DNA from: Typhlomys cinereus
Taxonomy: Eukaryota; Chordata; Mammalia; Rodentia; Platacanthomyidae
Length of the DNA: 64,000 nucleotides
Assembly (NCBI GenBank): GCA_023101885.1
Contig: JALPQD010000914.1
Location: 208,501 to 272,500 of the forward strand
Direction: 5' to 3'
Program-made: the position numbers and the translations under genes
Shown here: piece by piece, positions 34,551 through 46,797 of the stretch
How the letters are laid out: every line of letters begins with the position of its first letter
How positions within the stretch are numbered: the stretch's first letter is position 1
Notes under the pieces: model-generated
What the model was told of the DNA's origin: nothing
What the model saw: the letters and a program-made list of their open reading frames with translations, nothing else
Database searches by the model: none

Positions 34551-35000
34551 CAAGGAGACCCCTGAATCTAAAGATGCCGCCACTGACCCCTGATGAGAAG
34601 GAAAAGTCGGCTTCCTGCAACAGCAGGGAGGAGCTTGAGGGCCTGCGGAGCGAAGAGGCAGACACACAGGCAGGTGCGCCAGGCCCCACCCACAAGGCGC
34701 CCCTGGCTCGCGGAGGAGCCACGCGTCCCTCAGCCCAGCACACCGGGGGAGCAAGAGCAGGAGGAGGGGGTCCAGGTCGTTCTCCCTGACCAGCCTGGGC
34801 TCTGTGACACTATCTTGGGGGGAAAAATGTCCCTAGAGTCAAATTCCCAGAAAAACAGATTACTGGGTATGAGGAACGGGAGGGGCCCGAGGGCTGATGA
34901 TGGGATCAGAGCTTGGGTTTGGGAGCCAGGAAGCTGGTGGAAGTGACCCCCACTCCATGCCAGCATGTTCAGGAAGAAGTGATTAAAGCGGAAACTGTGG

Positions 35001-35430
35001 CACTGGAGAGATGGCGCAGGGGTTAAGACTCTGCCTTGCAAGCAGAAGGTCCTGAGTTCGGATCCCAGGTGGCCTGCACTTCTGACCCTGGTGGGCGGAG
35101 CCTGGGAAATGCCGGAGAGAAGCAAAAGGAGGTAGAAGGAATCCTGGATGATTCCCGAGGTCACCCTTGGTCACCACAGGGACACACAGTGCCCTCTGAG
35201 ACACACACATACACACACGCACACACGCACACATGCACACGCACACACACGCACACACACGCACACACACGCATGCACACACACGCACACATGCACACGC
35301 ACGCACGCACACACACAAGCATGCACACGCACACACGCACACACATACACGCGCACGCATGCACACACACACACACGCACACACTCACACACACACACGC
35401 ATGCACATACACTAAGGAAATAAAAGGGTA
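35001..35430 (+). mobile_element. tRNA-derived B2-like SINE, copy 2, with long CA tail
   Basis: CACTGGAGAGATGGCGCAGG (A box), GGTCCTGAGTTCGGATCCCA (B box), body TGGTGGGCGGAGCCTGGGAA, and GGAATCCTGGATGATTCCCG with TCACCCTTGGTCACCACAGG before the tail. The tail has expanded to a CA/GCAC array (35199-35412) and ends in AAGGAAATAAAAGGG. Confidence 0.88.
35199..35412. repeat. CACACGCA microsatellite in a SINE tail
   Basis: CA dinucleotides with regular GCACAC and GCATGCAC interruptions over about 210 bp. Its position at the 3' end of the SINE shows it grew from the element's CA-rich tail. Confidence 0.95.
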
Positions 35431-35540
35431 AATGATGCCGTGCGTGCGAGTGTGCACCATGCACGTGTGCATCTGTGCTCTGTGGCGTGTGCCGCGTGCG
35501 TAGGTCAGAGGTTACTGGGTGTCAATCATTCTCCACTTTA

Positions 35541-35758
35541 TATTTTGAGGCAGGGTCTCTTGCTGAACCTGGAATTGACCAACTGGCCAACAAGGTGGGG
35601 GTGGAGGGTGGGGGTGGGGGTCTCGTCTCAGGAGGGCCTGGGGCTGGGGTTACAGGGGTGTGCCACAGCACCCTGCTTTTTTACATGTGTTCTAGGGCAT
35701 CAAACTCATGTCCTCATGTTTGCATGTTAGGTGTCCTAATGACTGAGCCCCCCCAGCC
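35541..35758 (-). mobile_element. RSINE1/B4-type SINE, reverse orientation
   Basis: The plus strand shows, in order, GAGGCAGGGTCTCTTGCTGA, ACCTGGAATTGACCAACTGG, GGGGTTACAGGGGTGTGCCA, TTTACATGTGTTCTAGGGCA, TCAAACTCATGTCCTCATG and CTAATGACTGAGCCCC. This is the known order of a reverse RSINE1 and is a strong marker of muroid rodent DNA. Confidence 0.88.
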
Positions 35759-36724
35759 TTAAAAGCGTCCATTTTATGATATGTATTTGACCATAAGACA
35801 CGAGCGAATAAACACATAACTTGTTAACATGAACAGAGAATTCGTTGTTAGGAAGAGATTGTTAGGAGAAGGCATATTTAAAAAGAGATTAAGAGCTAAC
35901 CGAGGTCAAAGGCCAGGCTGTCCAGCTGTGCTAGGCGGGCCTTCCCACTGACCGAAGCTTAATCCTGGGTCTTTGTTCATGAACTCACGAGTTTGATTTT
36001 GGGGCTCTAGGGTTCCTGGGACATAGCAAGCTCTGAGAAATGGGGTGCTTTCTGCTGAGACCTGAGGCCTGCTGAGGTCATGGGTAAGCCTGGGTAGGCC
36101 TAATGGCGGGGGGGGGGATGGGACAGGGGGGAGGAGTCCAGGTCCTCGCCCTGGGCTTCGAGCGATGTGGTGGGAACCACAGGCCCCCACAGCTCACTCA
36201 AATCCTGGGGCCTGGGGGAGGAGGCGAGAATGCCAGGCGCGCCCTCTGGAAGAGGCAGAGCTCTATGCGGCCGGCTCTTCACCCCGGGACGGCAGCCTCC
36301 GCCACCGCAGTGTCTCCAGCGCTGCTCGGTCTCATGGTGTGACCACGCTGAAGACCACGAGTGTGAGGCCAGCTGCCCGGGGCTGGTGGGCAGTCCCCTG
36401 GCACCTGAGCCAGCTGCAGGGAGGCAGGGGCTGCAGGCGGGCACACCCCTGTGATGGGCATCACATGCAAACCCCGGCTGGAGGTAGAATCAGGAAAGTG
36501 ATCGGCCCAGAAGGCCGGGCGGCGTCTGCAGATCTCCTGAGCCCAGCGGAACCGACTCTGGGGCGGGCGGGACAAGCGCTCTGGAGTCAGCCGAGGGGCG
36601 TCTCAGCTGGGTGGGGGGCCAGAGGCGTTGACCGGGCTCTGACCACCAGGAAGCGATTCTAGCTCGCCTGCTCCTGGGGCCACACCGCCTGTTTCTGCCT
36701 TCAGCCTGCCTGACGACGCACCCC
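35759..36724. other. No supported gene
   Basis: AT-rich at 35760-35920, then GC-rich. A polyguanine run lies at 36107-36116. Overlapping frames up to 165 codons without coding features. Confidence 0.4.
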
Positions 36725-37110
36725 TGTCATAGTCAGACACGGGCGCCAACCTGACTACCGAGCTTAAGCTCTGGACACCTTGGCACCGAGTTGGCAGGGG
36801 AATAAAGCCGGGGAGAACCTGCAGGAGGAGGCATCTGACTGATCGAGGGGGCCAGTCTGTGGTGGGTGGGCGAGTCCCTGGCAGGTAGAAAAGATGGAGG
36901 AGCCGGCTAAGGAAGTTGGCACCCTTGGGTGCCCTTGCAGACACGCTGGTCTGGCAAGAGAGGTCCTCTCTCAGCGGCCTGCAGAGGTGGAGTGGCCCGT
37001 TTCCTCGGCCCTGATGGTGCGGACTCTCCTGCCGGCCTGGACTAAGACCTGCAACTGAACTATTGTAAGAGAAAATAGAGCTCCTTGCCCCCATAGGCTC
37101 TTCGGTCATG
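36725..37110 (+). mobile_element. LTR-like interspersed repeat, family 2, copy 2
   Basis: TGTCATAGTCAGACACGGGC head, GGAGCCGGCTAAGGAAGTTG centre and AGAGAAAATAGAGCTCC tail, co-linear with 12195-12545. The polyadenylation hexamer of copy 1 has decayed here to AAAATAG. Confidence 0.55.
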
Positions 37111-39914
37111 ACTTCATCAGCAGCGGGCAGAACAACAGGAAGAGCCCCACCGGCCTGTACCAGACCAGGCCACCTACAGGGCCAGCCAAGCCAGGGGCTC
37201 AGGCCCCAGTGGCCCCACCCAGGGGTGGCTTCTCTCCTCCTGGAATCTGGTTCACGACGACTCCCCGGCAGCTGCTGAGAGGTATGCACCAGGCAGGGGC
37301 TGAGGAGGCTGGAGTCTGTCCAAGGTTTCCCTGGGCCAGTCAAACCTCTTCCTCTGAGGAGCCTCAGGTCCCTCCTGGTGCCCTGGTCCTCGATTCAGGA
37401 AGGGGCGGAGGGCAGCACCGTCCCTTGGGGGCCCTTCCTCCCTCAGCTTGGGCCCCCTGGTGACCATCTCTCCTCCCCAGCCCTGCCTGCTGGATCTGGG
37501 CTTCTGCATAGTCAGATGGGCTATAGCACAGCCCACTGGGTCTTGACTGTGAGGCACTCCTGACAGATTTGGGGGGCAACAAACTGGCTTCCCAGCATCC
37601 TGCCGTGACCAGAGGAGCAGTGGTTTTCCACGGAGTGGATAGAGTAGCTGTCCCCGAGTCCCGTTCACCAGCCCCCCCCACTTCCCCAGTGAGGCCGTTG
37701 ACACAGGCCGGGGACTTTCTGTCCCAGCTGAGCCCACACACAGCTGCCAGTTTCAGCGGTAGCCCCAGCCCTTCCCTTTTCTTGGGGTGAAGTCATTTGC
37801 ATTCCTAGGTACAGCCTGTTCAGTTTCTGGTCCCTCCTGGGCCTCCAGCTGCACCAGCTTCCGTTCTGCACCGGGTAAAACCAGTTCTCAGGGCTGGAGT
37901 CCTGGGGTGACAGGGGAAGCCACCAGCCAAGAGGTCATCAGTCAAAGCCAGACTGCCCACTGCAGCTCCTGCTGACCATGACAGGAGGACCCATGACAGG
38001 AGGAGCAGCCTCCCGTGCTTCCAGGCCCCTCTACGAGGTGCCACCGAAGCTCAGGCTGAGGCGCCCGCTGGGGGGGGGGCGTAGCTTGCTGCACAGCAGT
38101 GCCTGGGAATCCACTTTACAGGCGAGGAATCTTCGGGTCACCCGACTCTGAGAGTGTGTTCTCACGGTGACCCCCCAGGGGATGTGGGGCGGGGAAGTAG
38201 ACCACTGGAGACAGGCACACAGGGATTGTGGGGGATGGTGTTTGGGCCCTGAGATCCTTCTGGAAGGCCAAGCTGTCAGCGCTGGACACACAGCATCAAC
38301 CTGGTCTTCAGGGAGACGGTAGCTTCTCTTCTCAGAAGGAGTGGGGTGGCCTGGAAAGGAGGTTCGCTGTTGCATCTGTCCATCTACCGATTGGACGCCC
38401 CAACTTTCAGAGACAACAAAAATGCACTCTGGAGGCCCAGTCAGCTGGCTAAGTGGCCCCAGCCCCAGACTCCTCTACTGAGGACAGATGCGGGTCCTTG
38501 GGGAATTAGCTGTGTCTTCAAGGGCGGCGCCCCGCAGGGAGTCCCCCATCCACACTCATGAGAGAGCACCTTCCCCGAAACAGAGGAGGGAAGGTGCGTC
38601 ACGTCCCCTGGCTATGCCCACCCTTGGAGTCCTTTTCTACCCCGAACTCTTCCGAGTCTCTCAGCAACCCTGAGTAGTCTTCAGAGTTTCTTAGGGTGGA
38701 GAGGGGACCCCCCCATCACTTGCCCTTCGCTCCCTGGCCTCTGCAGAGCTTGGGGCAGCCCACAGGCCTGAGGACCCCTCCACTCCGCCTTCAGAGAGGG
38801 CAGCCCCCAGGATCTCCCAGACAACACCCTGAAGCTTGGGGCAGCACCCCACTGACATGTCACAGCCTCTGAGCAGTAGCCGCCCTGCCACCCTCGGCTT
38901 CTCACCGCAGCCGCAGCCCAGGCCCACCTGACTTCTTGAGGGGGAGCACTTGGCCATCCATTGCCGGCTGAAACACCAGCCCCCAGCGCTGGGGAGGGGG
39001 CTCATCTGGAAAAGGGCACCTCGGCTCTCACTGGCTGAAGGGAGAGGGGCTCCCAACAGAGTGAGGCGCGCCCTGCGCGTGTCCAGCCTGACGCCGTCCC
39101 TGGGAGCCAGCGCCACAAGCGGGAGCCCTGGCTGGAATGACGCGGCCCCAGCAGGACACCGGGGACCGAGTCTGGTAGCCGGGAGGCCACAGAAGAGAGG
39201 ACAGTCTGTCCCTGGAGCCCCTAGAGTGCCTCAGGAACGTGCATCATTCGGACACTCGGACGTCACCTGCTTCATGTGCCTTGTCACCGTAAAAGATGGC
39301 TCTGGACACGGAGCCTGAGTCCAGGCCCCACCCGGTGTGCCAGGAGGAGCCTCACGCAGCCCCTCAGGCTGCCCCCATCTGCCCTCGGCCCACTCACGGA
39401 AGTTTTCTCTGTGTGTCTTAACGATGGCCAGCCCACCTTCCCCCTGGAGAGGGACGGGGGTTCCAGGAGACTGGCTGGATCATCAGGAAGGCAGGGGCTT
39501 GGAGCAGCTGCGTACCAGGCTGAGACTGCCACACGTCGGGACCCTCTAGGTCTCCCGCCCACCGCAGCTTCCCTGGTGATTTGCTGGCCAGGCCACCTGC
39601 CTGTCCACAGTGCCAACTCCCAGGTCAAGGCCTGGTTTCCATGGGCAGGAGTGGGTATCTGGGGGCGGGATCCTTCATGCACATGTTTTGGTCCAGGTGG
39701 GCCAGAGAGGAGAGGAGTCAGCTCAGGGGTGCGGCAGGAGGGTAGCCACTCCCCTGCCAGCAGCATTTTCTGCAGGTAAAGAGGTTGGGGAGATGTGATT
39801 CCCCCCTCCCTGATGCCTGTGACGCCCCTCCCTGCAGGATCCACTTCCCATCCTGGGGAGGGAGAGGATGCAACAGCCTCCTCAGCCCAGGTGACTGTGT
39901 CTCTCATGACTCTT
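37111..39914. other. GC-rich single-copy stretch, no supported gene
   Basis: Frames up to 216 codons (minus, 39284-39934) overlap plus frames throughout. A polyguanine run lies at 38071-38079. No tandem repeat or transposon recognised. Confidence 0.35.
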
Positions 39915-40150
39915 GGGTTGAAAGGGGGTCTCAAGGTCGGTGAGGGGGTCTTGGAGTTGGTGAGGGGGTCTCAGGGTCAGTGAGGGGTCTCAGTGAGGGG
40001 GTCTCAGGGTCAGTGAGGAGTCTCAGTGAGGGGGTCTCAGGGTGAGTGAGGGGGTGTCAGGGTCAGTGAGAGGGTCTCAGGGTTAGTGAGGGGGGTCTTA
40101 GGGTCGGTGAGGGGGTCTGAGGATTTGCTGAGGGGGTCTCAGGATCAGTG
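39915..40150. repeat. About 20-bp GAGGGGGTCTCAGGGT minisatellite
   Basis: Irregular units of GTGAGGGGGTCTCAGGGTCA with deletions and point changes; about 12 copies, clearly diverged. Confidence 0.9.
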
Positions 40151-40294
40151 ACAGAGCTCCAGAGTGGATGGAGGTGACAGGAGGCTGGGGGAGCTGGGAG
40201 TCAGTCACGACTGACCACGTCTGGATTCCTCCAGAGACGGGCTTTCTCTCTTGTGAAGGGGCGTGGGGGTCATGTAAGGGTCTCCTGTGCCCAC

Positions 40295-40690
40295 TTGTAG
40301 CAGTTTGTCTGTATGTTGCCAGTATTTCATGATCCAAGGGCTTAAGGAAAGAAGGGTTTTGTTCTGCTTACAATTGTCTGGTTGCGGCTCCTTGTACGCC
40401 TGGCAGAAGAGCCCTTACCAACACCAGGGGCCGCGGGAACTGGACCCGCGTACCACAGGGCTGCCGACAGGACGGTCCTCACTCGCCACACCAGCATGTC
40501 CAGCCAAGTGTACAAAGCATGGCAGCTTCCTCACCAGCTCCCTCCCTGCTCTCCACCTGCAGGGCCGAGTCCCGCCCGCCGTGGGCTGGGTCTTCCCCAT
40601 CAACTAGACGATCTCCTGCGGGCTTGCTGGGCTTATCTGAATTACTGACTTGTCACAACTGTGCCCAGAGCTCAGGAGCCAAGCTGACAG
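40295..40690 (+). mobile_element. Rodent interspersed repeat, family 3, longer copy
   Basis: CATGATCCAAGGGCTTAAGG, GAAGGGTTTTGTTCTGCTTA near the start and the 34395-like patch near the end. The layout recalls a common mouse repeat that reads 'caccatgaccaaaagcaacttggggaggaaagggtttatttggcttaca' near one end. Family name uncertain. Confidence 0.5.
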
Positions 40691-41314
40691 CAGTATCTAT
40701 GACGTCAGCACACACGCAGGGCCAGGCCCTATCCTTGGGGGGAGTGGAGGAGTCTCTACGAGTAAGGGAGGGAAGAGGAAGAAGGGAAGGATAGAAGGGG
40801 AAACCAGAAGGCAGGGAGGGGCGAGCAGGGAGGGGAAGGGTGCTGCAGCTCGCCCTGGGTGAACGAGCCCTCAGGGTGGGGCACAGCACGTGCTGGGCAG
40901 AAGGAAGTGGGTGAGCCAGGGCTGCCAAGTAGAGGAGAACACACGTCCACTGCGCAGATGGGAGGCCCTGGGAGAGAGTAGGAGACAGAGGGCCCCTCCT
41001 GCAGGAAAAGCCCAAACCCTGGGGCCACGCGAGGACCACCTCTCATCCCTTATGCTGGCCCTGCCTGCCATCCCCTCAGACTCGATATCTATCCCCTTTC
41101 TCCCCCTGCTGCCCCCGCCACATACACATATTTGCTCCACAGTCAGGGCCACCCCATCCCAGCTGCCCACCTCCAGATGCTAAAGTACCACCAGCCCCAC
41201 CTGTGTCTCTCCGTCTCCTTCCCTCGTCCTTGCGCTCAAGCTGGACTGAGGTTTGCGAGGTCCTGCTGGAGCCCAGAACAGGATTCATGGAGGCCTCCCT
41301 CCATTAACATTGTT
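40691..41314. other. No gene recognised
   Basis: Purine-rich patch at 40740-40850, then unique sequence. Frames up to 128 codons with no coding support. Confidence 0.4.
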
Positions 41315-43420
41315 GGATGGATGGGTACGTTGGTGGGCAGATGGGTAGTCAGACAGATGGGTGGGTGGATGGATGAATGGGTGGATGGATGGATGAATGG
41401 GTGGATGGATGGATGAATGGGTGGATGAATGGATGAATGGGTGGATGGATGAATGGATGGGTGGATGGATGGGTGGGTGTATGGATGGGTGGGTGGATGG
41501 ATGGATGGATGGGTGGGTGGATGGATGGGTGGGTGGATGGATGGGTGGGTGGATGGATGGATGGATGGATGGGTGGATGGATGGATGAATGGGTGGATGG
41601 ATGGATGAATGGATGGGTGGATGGATGGGTGGATGGATGGATGGATGGGTGGATGGATGGATGAATGGGTGGATGGATGAATGGATGGGTGGATGGATGG
41701 GTGGATGGATGGATGGGTGGGTGGATGGGTGGATGGATGGGGGTGGATGGTGGATGGGGTGGATGGTGGATGGATGGGTGGATTGATGGGTGGGTGGTGG
41801 AGGGTGGGTGAATGGATGGTGGTGGATGGATGGATGGAGGGTGGGTGGATGGATGGGATGGATGGATGGATGGATGGGTGGATGGATGGATGGATGGATG
41901 GATGGGTGGATGGATGGATTGGTGGGTGGATGGATGGATGGGTGGATGGATGGATGGGTGGGTGTATGGATGGTGGGTGGATGGATGGATGGTGGATGGA
42001 GGGTGGGTGGATGGATGGGTGGGTGGATGGATGGGATGGGTGGGTGGATGGATGGATGGATAGATGGTGATGGATGAATGGGGGATGGGTGGGTGGGTGG
42101 ATGGATGGATGGCTAGATGGATGGATGCTGTGGGTGGATGGGTGGGTATGGAGGGGTGGGGTGGATGGGGTGGCTGGAGCTGGTGGGGGGTGGGTGGGTG
42201 GGTGGTGGGTGGGTGGGTGGGGGGATGGATGGATGGGTGGGTGGGGTGGATGGGTGGCTGGATGGATGGGTGGGGGGGCTGGATGAATGGGTGGATGGGT
42301 GGGTGGGTGGGTGGGTGACTGGTGGATGGATAGACAGATGGATGGATGGATGGGTCGATAGGTGGACAGATGGATGGATGAGTGGATGGACAGGTGGATG
42401 AATGGGCAGGTGGGTAGTTGAACAGATGGATGGGTGGGTGGGTGGGTGGATAGATGGATGTACAGGTGATGTTTGGGTAGATGGAAGGGTGGGTTGAAGA
42501 ATGGGTGGATGGATGGATGAATGGATGGATGGATGAATGGATGGATGGAATGAATGGATGAATGGATGGATGAATGGATGGATGAATGGATGGATGGATG
42601 AATGGATGAATGGATGGATGAATGGATGGATGCTGGATGGATGGAGACTGGCTGGATAATGGATGATGGGTGGATGGCTGATGGATGGATGGCTGGATGA
42701 ATGATGGCTGAATGGATGGATGGGTGGATGGATGGGTGGATGATGGCTGGGTGGCTGGATGGCTGCCTGATGGATGGCTGGCTGGGTGGATGGATGGCTG
42801 CCTGGTGGCTGGGTGGGTGGGTGGGTCGGTGGCTGCCTGTGTTGCTGGCTAGACCGATGGGCTGGGTGGCTGGGCCTGGGTGTGGCTAGGTGGATGGCTG
42901 GGTGGGCTGAGCTGGGTGCGGGGGGCGGTGGCTGGCTGGGGGCTGGCTGGCTGGGTGGGTGGCTGGCTGGGTGGGTGGCTGGCTGGGTGGGTGGCTGCTG
43001 GTGGGGTGGCTGGCGGATGCTGGATGACTGGGTGGAGGCTGGGCTGCTGGGTGGCTGGGTGGGTGGGTGGGTCGGTGGCTCTGATGTTGCTGGCTCGCCG
43101 CTGGCTGGGTGGCTGGGTGATGGCTGGGTGGTGTTGGTGCTGGTGGTGGGGTGGTGGTGGGTGGTGGGTGGGCTATGGTGGTGGCGTGGCGTGTGGATGG
43201 GTGGGTGGCTGGATGGGTGGGTGGATGGTGGTGGGTGGACTGGCTGGGTGGGTGGAGGATGGGTGTGTGGAATGGTTGGGTGTGTGGGTATGGTGTTTGC
43301 AGTGTGGTGGCTGGCATGGTTGGAGGATGGGGTGGGGACGCTGGAGGGGGGTGGATGGATGATGGGCAGTGGTGGATGGGTAGAGTGGTGGGGATGGATG
43401 GCTGGGGGTGGAGGAATGCC
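41315..43420. repeat. 2.1-kb GGAT/GGTG/GGCT tetranucleotide array in three zones
   Basis: Zone 1 (41315-42450) is GGGTGGATGGATGGA. Zone 2 (about 42490-42740) is enriched in ATGAATGGATGG. Zone 3 (about 42740-43420) is GGCTGGCTGGGTGG, drifting to GGTGGTGG. Because TGGA/TGGG/TGGC quartets rarely make stops, frames stay open: WMDGWVDG on the plus strand and a 460-codon HPSIHP-type minus frame (42113-43495). These are not genes. Confidence 0.97.
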
Positions 43421-43500
43421 AGCAAGATGACTCAGCAGGTGAAAGTGATTGTTGCACAAACCTAGTGACATGAATTCAATGCCCAGGACCCACATAAAAA
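43408..43500 (+). mobile_element. Truncated B3-like SINE at the array edge
   Basis: GAATGCCAGCAAGATGACTC, AGCAGGTGAAAGTGATTGTT and GAATTCAATGCCCAGGACCC follow the order of the B3 head (A box, spacer, B box). The element stops at an A-rich GAAA where the next SINE inserted. Confidence 0.6.
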
Positions 43501-43510
43501 GAAATCGGGG

Positions 43511-43805
43511 ATTGGGGCTGGAGAGGTGGCTCAGAGGTTAAGCCTCTGCCTCGCAGGCAGAAGATCCTGAGTTCGGATCCTAGACCACATGTATAGACGC
43601 CGGGTGGAAGCGGGGGCGGCCTGCGTTTCTGGTCCTGGTAGGGCGGAGCCTGTGAATCCCGGGGCAGAGTAAACAAGGAGGAGGTGGAGGAGTCCATGGT
43701 GGTTCCCGAATTTACCCGTGGTTCTACACACACATACACACACACACACATGCACACACATACACAATTGAATAAATAAACAAAAAATTTAATAAAAAAA
43801 AGAAA
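43511..43805 (+). mobile_element. tRNA-derived B2-like SINE, copy 3, with target duplications
   Basis: Flanked by GAAATCGGGG at 43501-43510 and 43806-43815, a 10-bp target-site duplication. GGGGCTGGAGAGGTGGCTCA (A box), GATCCTGAGTTCGGATCCTA (B box), body GTAGGGCGGAGCCTGTGAAT, GTGGTTCCCGAATTTACCCG, a CA run and an A-rich tail with AATAAATAAACAAAAA. Confidence 0.9.
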
Positions 43806-43815
43806 GAAATCGGGG

Positions 43816-44065
43816 GGGCTGGAGAAACAGCTCAGGGGTTAAGACTCTGCCTCTCAAGCAGAAGGTCCTCAGTTCGGATCTGAGATCTCACCTAAAAACA
43901 ACCAAGAAAAATGATGGTGTTCTGCACTTCTGGTCCTGGAGGGCAGAGTCTAGGGAATCCCAGAGTAAAGCAAAAAGGAAGTAAAAGCAATCCAGGATGA
44001 TTCCAGAAGTTACCCTTGGGCCCCCCCACCCCCCCCACACATAAAATAAATGAAGTTTAAAAAAA
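43816..44065 (+). mobile_element. tRNA-derived B2-like SINE, copy 4
   Basis: Starts GGGCTGGAGAAACAGCTCAG directly after the duplication of copy 3. B box GGTCCTCAGTTCGGATCTGA, body TCCTGGAGGGCAGAGTCTAG and ATGATTCCAGAAGTTACCC, then a C-rich run and AAAATAAATGAAGTTT tail. It carries an internal insertion-like ACCTAAAAACAACC segment shared with copies 1 and 5. Confidence 0.88.
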
Positions 44066-44310
44066 TCAGATGTGGTAGCTTGAGTGGCTCATCCCAGCAT
44101 ATGGCGATGGGAGGCAGACGGGAAGACGCACTGGTAGCCTAGAATACGCAGTGTGGTGTTGAAAGTGAGCCGGACCCAGCACTAACAGGGTAGAAAATGA
44201 GAAGCGCTCCTGAAAGTCGTTCTCACACCTCCACATACACACCCATGAAACATGCATGCACACACATGCACACAGACACACATGCACGAGTACACACACA
44301 CACACAGGTG
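44066..44310 (+). mobile_element. Probable RSINE1/B4 right-hand fragment
   Basis: ATGTGGTAGCTTGAGTGGCT then GGGAGGCAGACGGGAAGACG and a 3' part ending in CTCACACCTCCACATACACA, as in the RSINE1 right arm and tail. The left (tRNA-like) part is missing. Confidence 0.5.
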
Positions 44311-46690
44311 CTTTGCCAACACGGCTGAGAGAGACCTAAGAGAGACCTAAGCATTCCCTGTGCGGGCAGCTCATGGTGAGATGGGTGGGTCAGGCACAGA
44401 CCGCCCCGCGCTGTGGGCTTCTGGCACAGGACAGCGGCAGTTTGACATTCTGACTTCAGCGGCCACCGGCTGAGAAGCTGCCGTGTGGTGTCCTCCCGTG
44501 GCCTGTCTGCAGCTTCCTGCTCAGAAGCCTCCTTGCCCTCCAGGTCACCTGCGGGACTCTGGGAACTTTCAAAGCCTCGGGCTTCAGAACTGTGCGTCCA
44601 CCTGCTTCTGGGGTACAGGGAGCCAGCCAGCCACCTTCCGCCCCAGGTGAGGGCACGCCCAAGGAAAGCCTTCCCCATGCCACTCCCTGCCTCCCCAGCA
44701 GGCCTCAACCAGAGCCAATGTTCTGGCTCAGGCTGGCTGGGGGAAGTCCCTGGAGATGAACAGGTGGGGAGCAGTGGTTCCTCTCTGTGTTAGAGGAGAA
44801 ACTGAGGCATGGAGAGACGGCATCGGGGAGCCCCGGGCCTTTACATTGGCCGGTATCACGGCTACCTTTCCCAACTCCTCAACCGGGGTCAGCGCCTGTG
44901 GCCCAGGATTTCCATCTCGCCCCTCAGCACAATGGAAACGGAGAGACCCCCTTCACCCCTAGGCTCTGCAGTGCCACTAGGGTCCCTGGGCTCGCTGGCC
45001 CGGAACAGCTGAGTTCCAGGGATGCTAGTGCAGTAACTGGGTCTAGTGTCCTGCTGTGTTTCAGCACAGCGTGCCCTGGCCAGTCACTCAGCCCAGGGGA
45101 CAAAGGAAATGGAAACAGAGCTGAACCCAGGGACTCAGCAGCCTAGCCAGTGGTCAGGACCCGAAGTCACAGGATGGAGTGTTTGTTAGGCAGCATAGTT
45201 GCGCTGACTGATACACTGAGTCCTCCTGACTGTGTTACTTATGTAACCATCCACCCTCCCGCTGACCCATCCCTACGTGGGCTGGAAGGTTCTGGCAGAC
45301 CTCAAAGCCAGAGGCATCTCAGACTGAGAGCACCTGCAATACAAGAAGAAACAGTCTGGTGAGTCCCGTGAATGCCATTCACCCTGCCGGGCGACCCACC
45401 CTGTTTATTCTCTATGAAAGGGCACTGCTCTAAGGGCGTGGGTCGGCCCTGGCGCGTCTGCTTCTGACAGTTTTGCCATCCACAGACGTCACCGATGCCT
45501 CGAGTTGACAAGACTCCAGGATGGAAACCAGAGGACAAAGCTAAGGGACAGACTGCCCGGAAGCAGCTCGCCTCTGTCCCCAGCCCCTTATCTGGGGGCC
45601 CAGACTCAGAGGGTCTTGTTGTAGAGCCCAACATCTCCATCCCCTGTCCCAGAGCTGCTGCCAGGCTTAAAAAAAAAACACAGCTGCATGGCTCTGACGT
45701 CGCTGCCCGCTGGCTTGCTTCAGATGACAGGTCCGTGCTTGTGACGCGCGTGGCCCCCGGCGACGCCCACACGCAGCAAGGTCTGTGCACCGGCAAGCAG
45801 TCACGTAGCAAGCTGCGGCTGAGCCTGCACGCGGGGGGCTGGGGCTGGGAAGATTGGGGCTGGATCCCAGGAGACCCACAGGAATGCGCCATCCACCGGG
45901 GAGGGTTGGGGAACTGGCTTCCGGTGGGGACAGAAAGGCCTCTAAGCTGGAATGCGGAGGGGGAGGGAACGGTTTCCAAGTAGAAACAGCCAAGTGGAAG
46001 GACGCGCGAGGGACACCGAGGCGTGTGGAGGCTTGGGGGACAGCCGGGGCTGTCTGGGGACCACCTTCCAGGCCAGTCACCCAGGGAGCCCTCAGGAAAG
46101 ACTCGCACGACCTCCACGGCCTCCTGAGGGGCCTGTCCCGGCCCTTCTTTGCCGGCTTGGAGGTGCCGTAGCCTTCGGGCCTCCTCTGTAGAATGGACCG
46201 GTTCTGTCCCTGGGAAACAGTGTCAGATAACCGGCGAAATGCCTCCCGGACATCCGAGCAAATCTGTTCCCATCTCGGCAGCAAGAGGGAATGGGCAGCT
46301 TCAAGCCAGCCTGAGGTGGCCTCAGAGCACGAAGGTCATGACCAAGTTCTCTGGATTCAGCTGAGGCCCGGAATCAACCCCAGACCAGGAACCCAGGATG
46401 GGAGAACAAAGACAGACGTCAGAGGAGAGCTGAGCCCAGCCTGAGACCCGGCGACAGAGAAAGCGCCACGTCCAGGGGCCGCAGGCTGCAGAGCCACCCC
46501 TGAGGGCGGGTCGTGCCAGTACTGCTGCCAGTCTGGGTGCCTGCCAGCCCCTGAGTCTGGGGGTCTCACCTGTATGAGGTGAAGGGGTGAAGGCGACAGG
46601 CTCATGTGTACCAGTGTCCCACGTTCAAGCCCTTGGAAAGTCCCCTCTCAGTCCTTGGACACAGCATAGTCCCTTCTGCGGCCTCCTGAG
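44311..46690. other. No supported gene
   Basis: Mostly unique DNA with plus and minus frames up to 271 codons (minus, 45302-46117) that overlap each other. A 10-A run lies at 45669-45678. No domain recognised. Confidence 0.35.
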
Positions 46691-46797
46691 CCCAGTACAG
46701 TACCCAGCGCGTGACCCAGTCGGAGCGCCCAGTACAGTACCCAGCGCGTGACCCAGTCGGAGCGCCCAGTACAGTACCCAGCGCGTGACCCAGCGCC
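46691..46797. repeat. 37-bp minisatellite, about 3 copies
   Basis: CCCAGTACAGTACCCAGCGC begins at 46691, 46728 and 46765; the last unit is incomplete. The first two units are identical across 37 bp. Confidence 0.94.

Noticed and set aside
42113..43495. 460-codon minus-strand open frame rich in His/Pro/Ser
   Set aside because: It is the GGAT/GGCT array read on the minus strand; tetranucleotide quartets without stops explain it.
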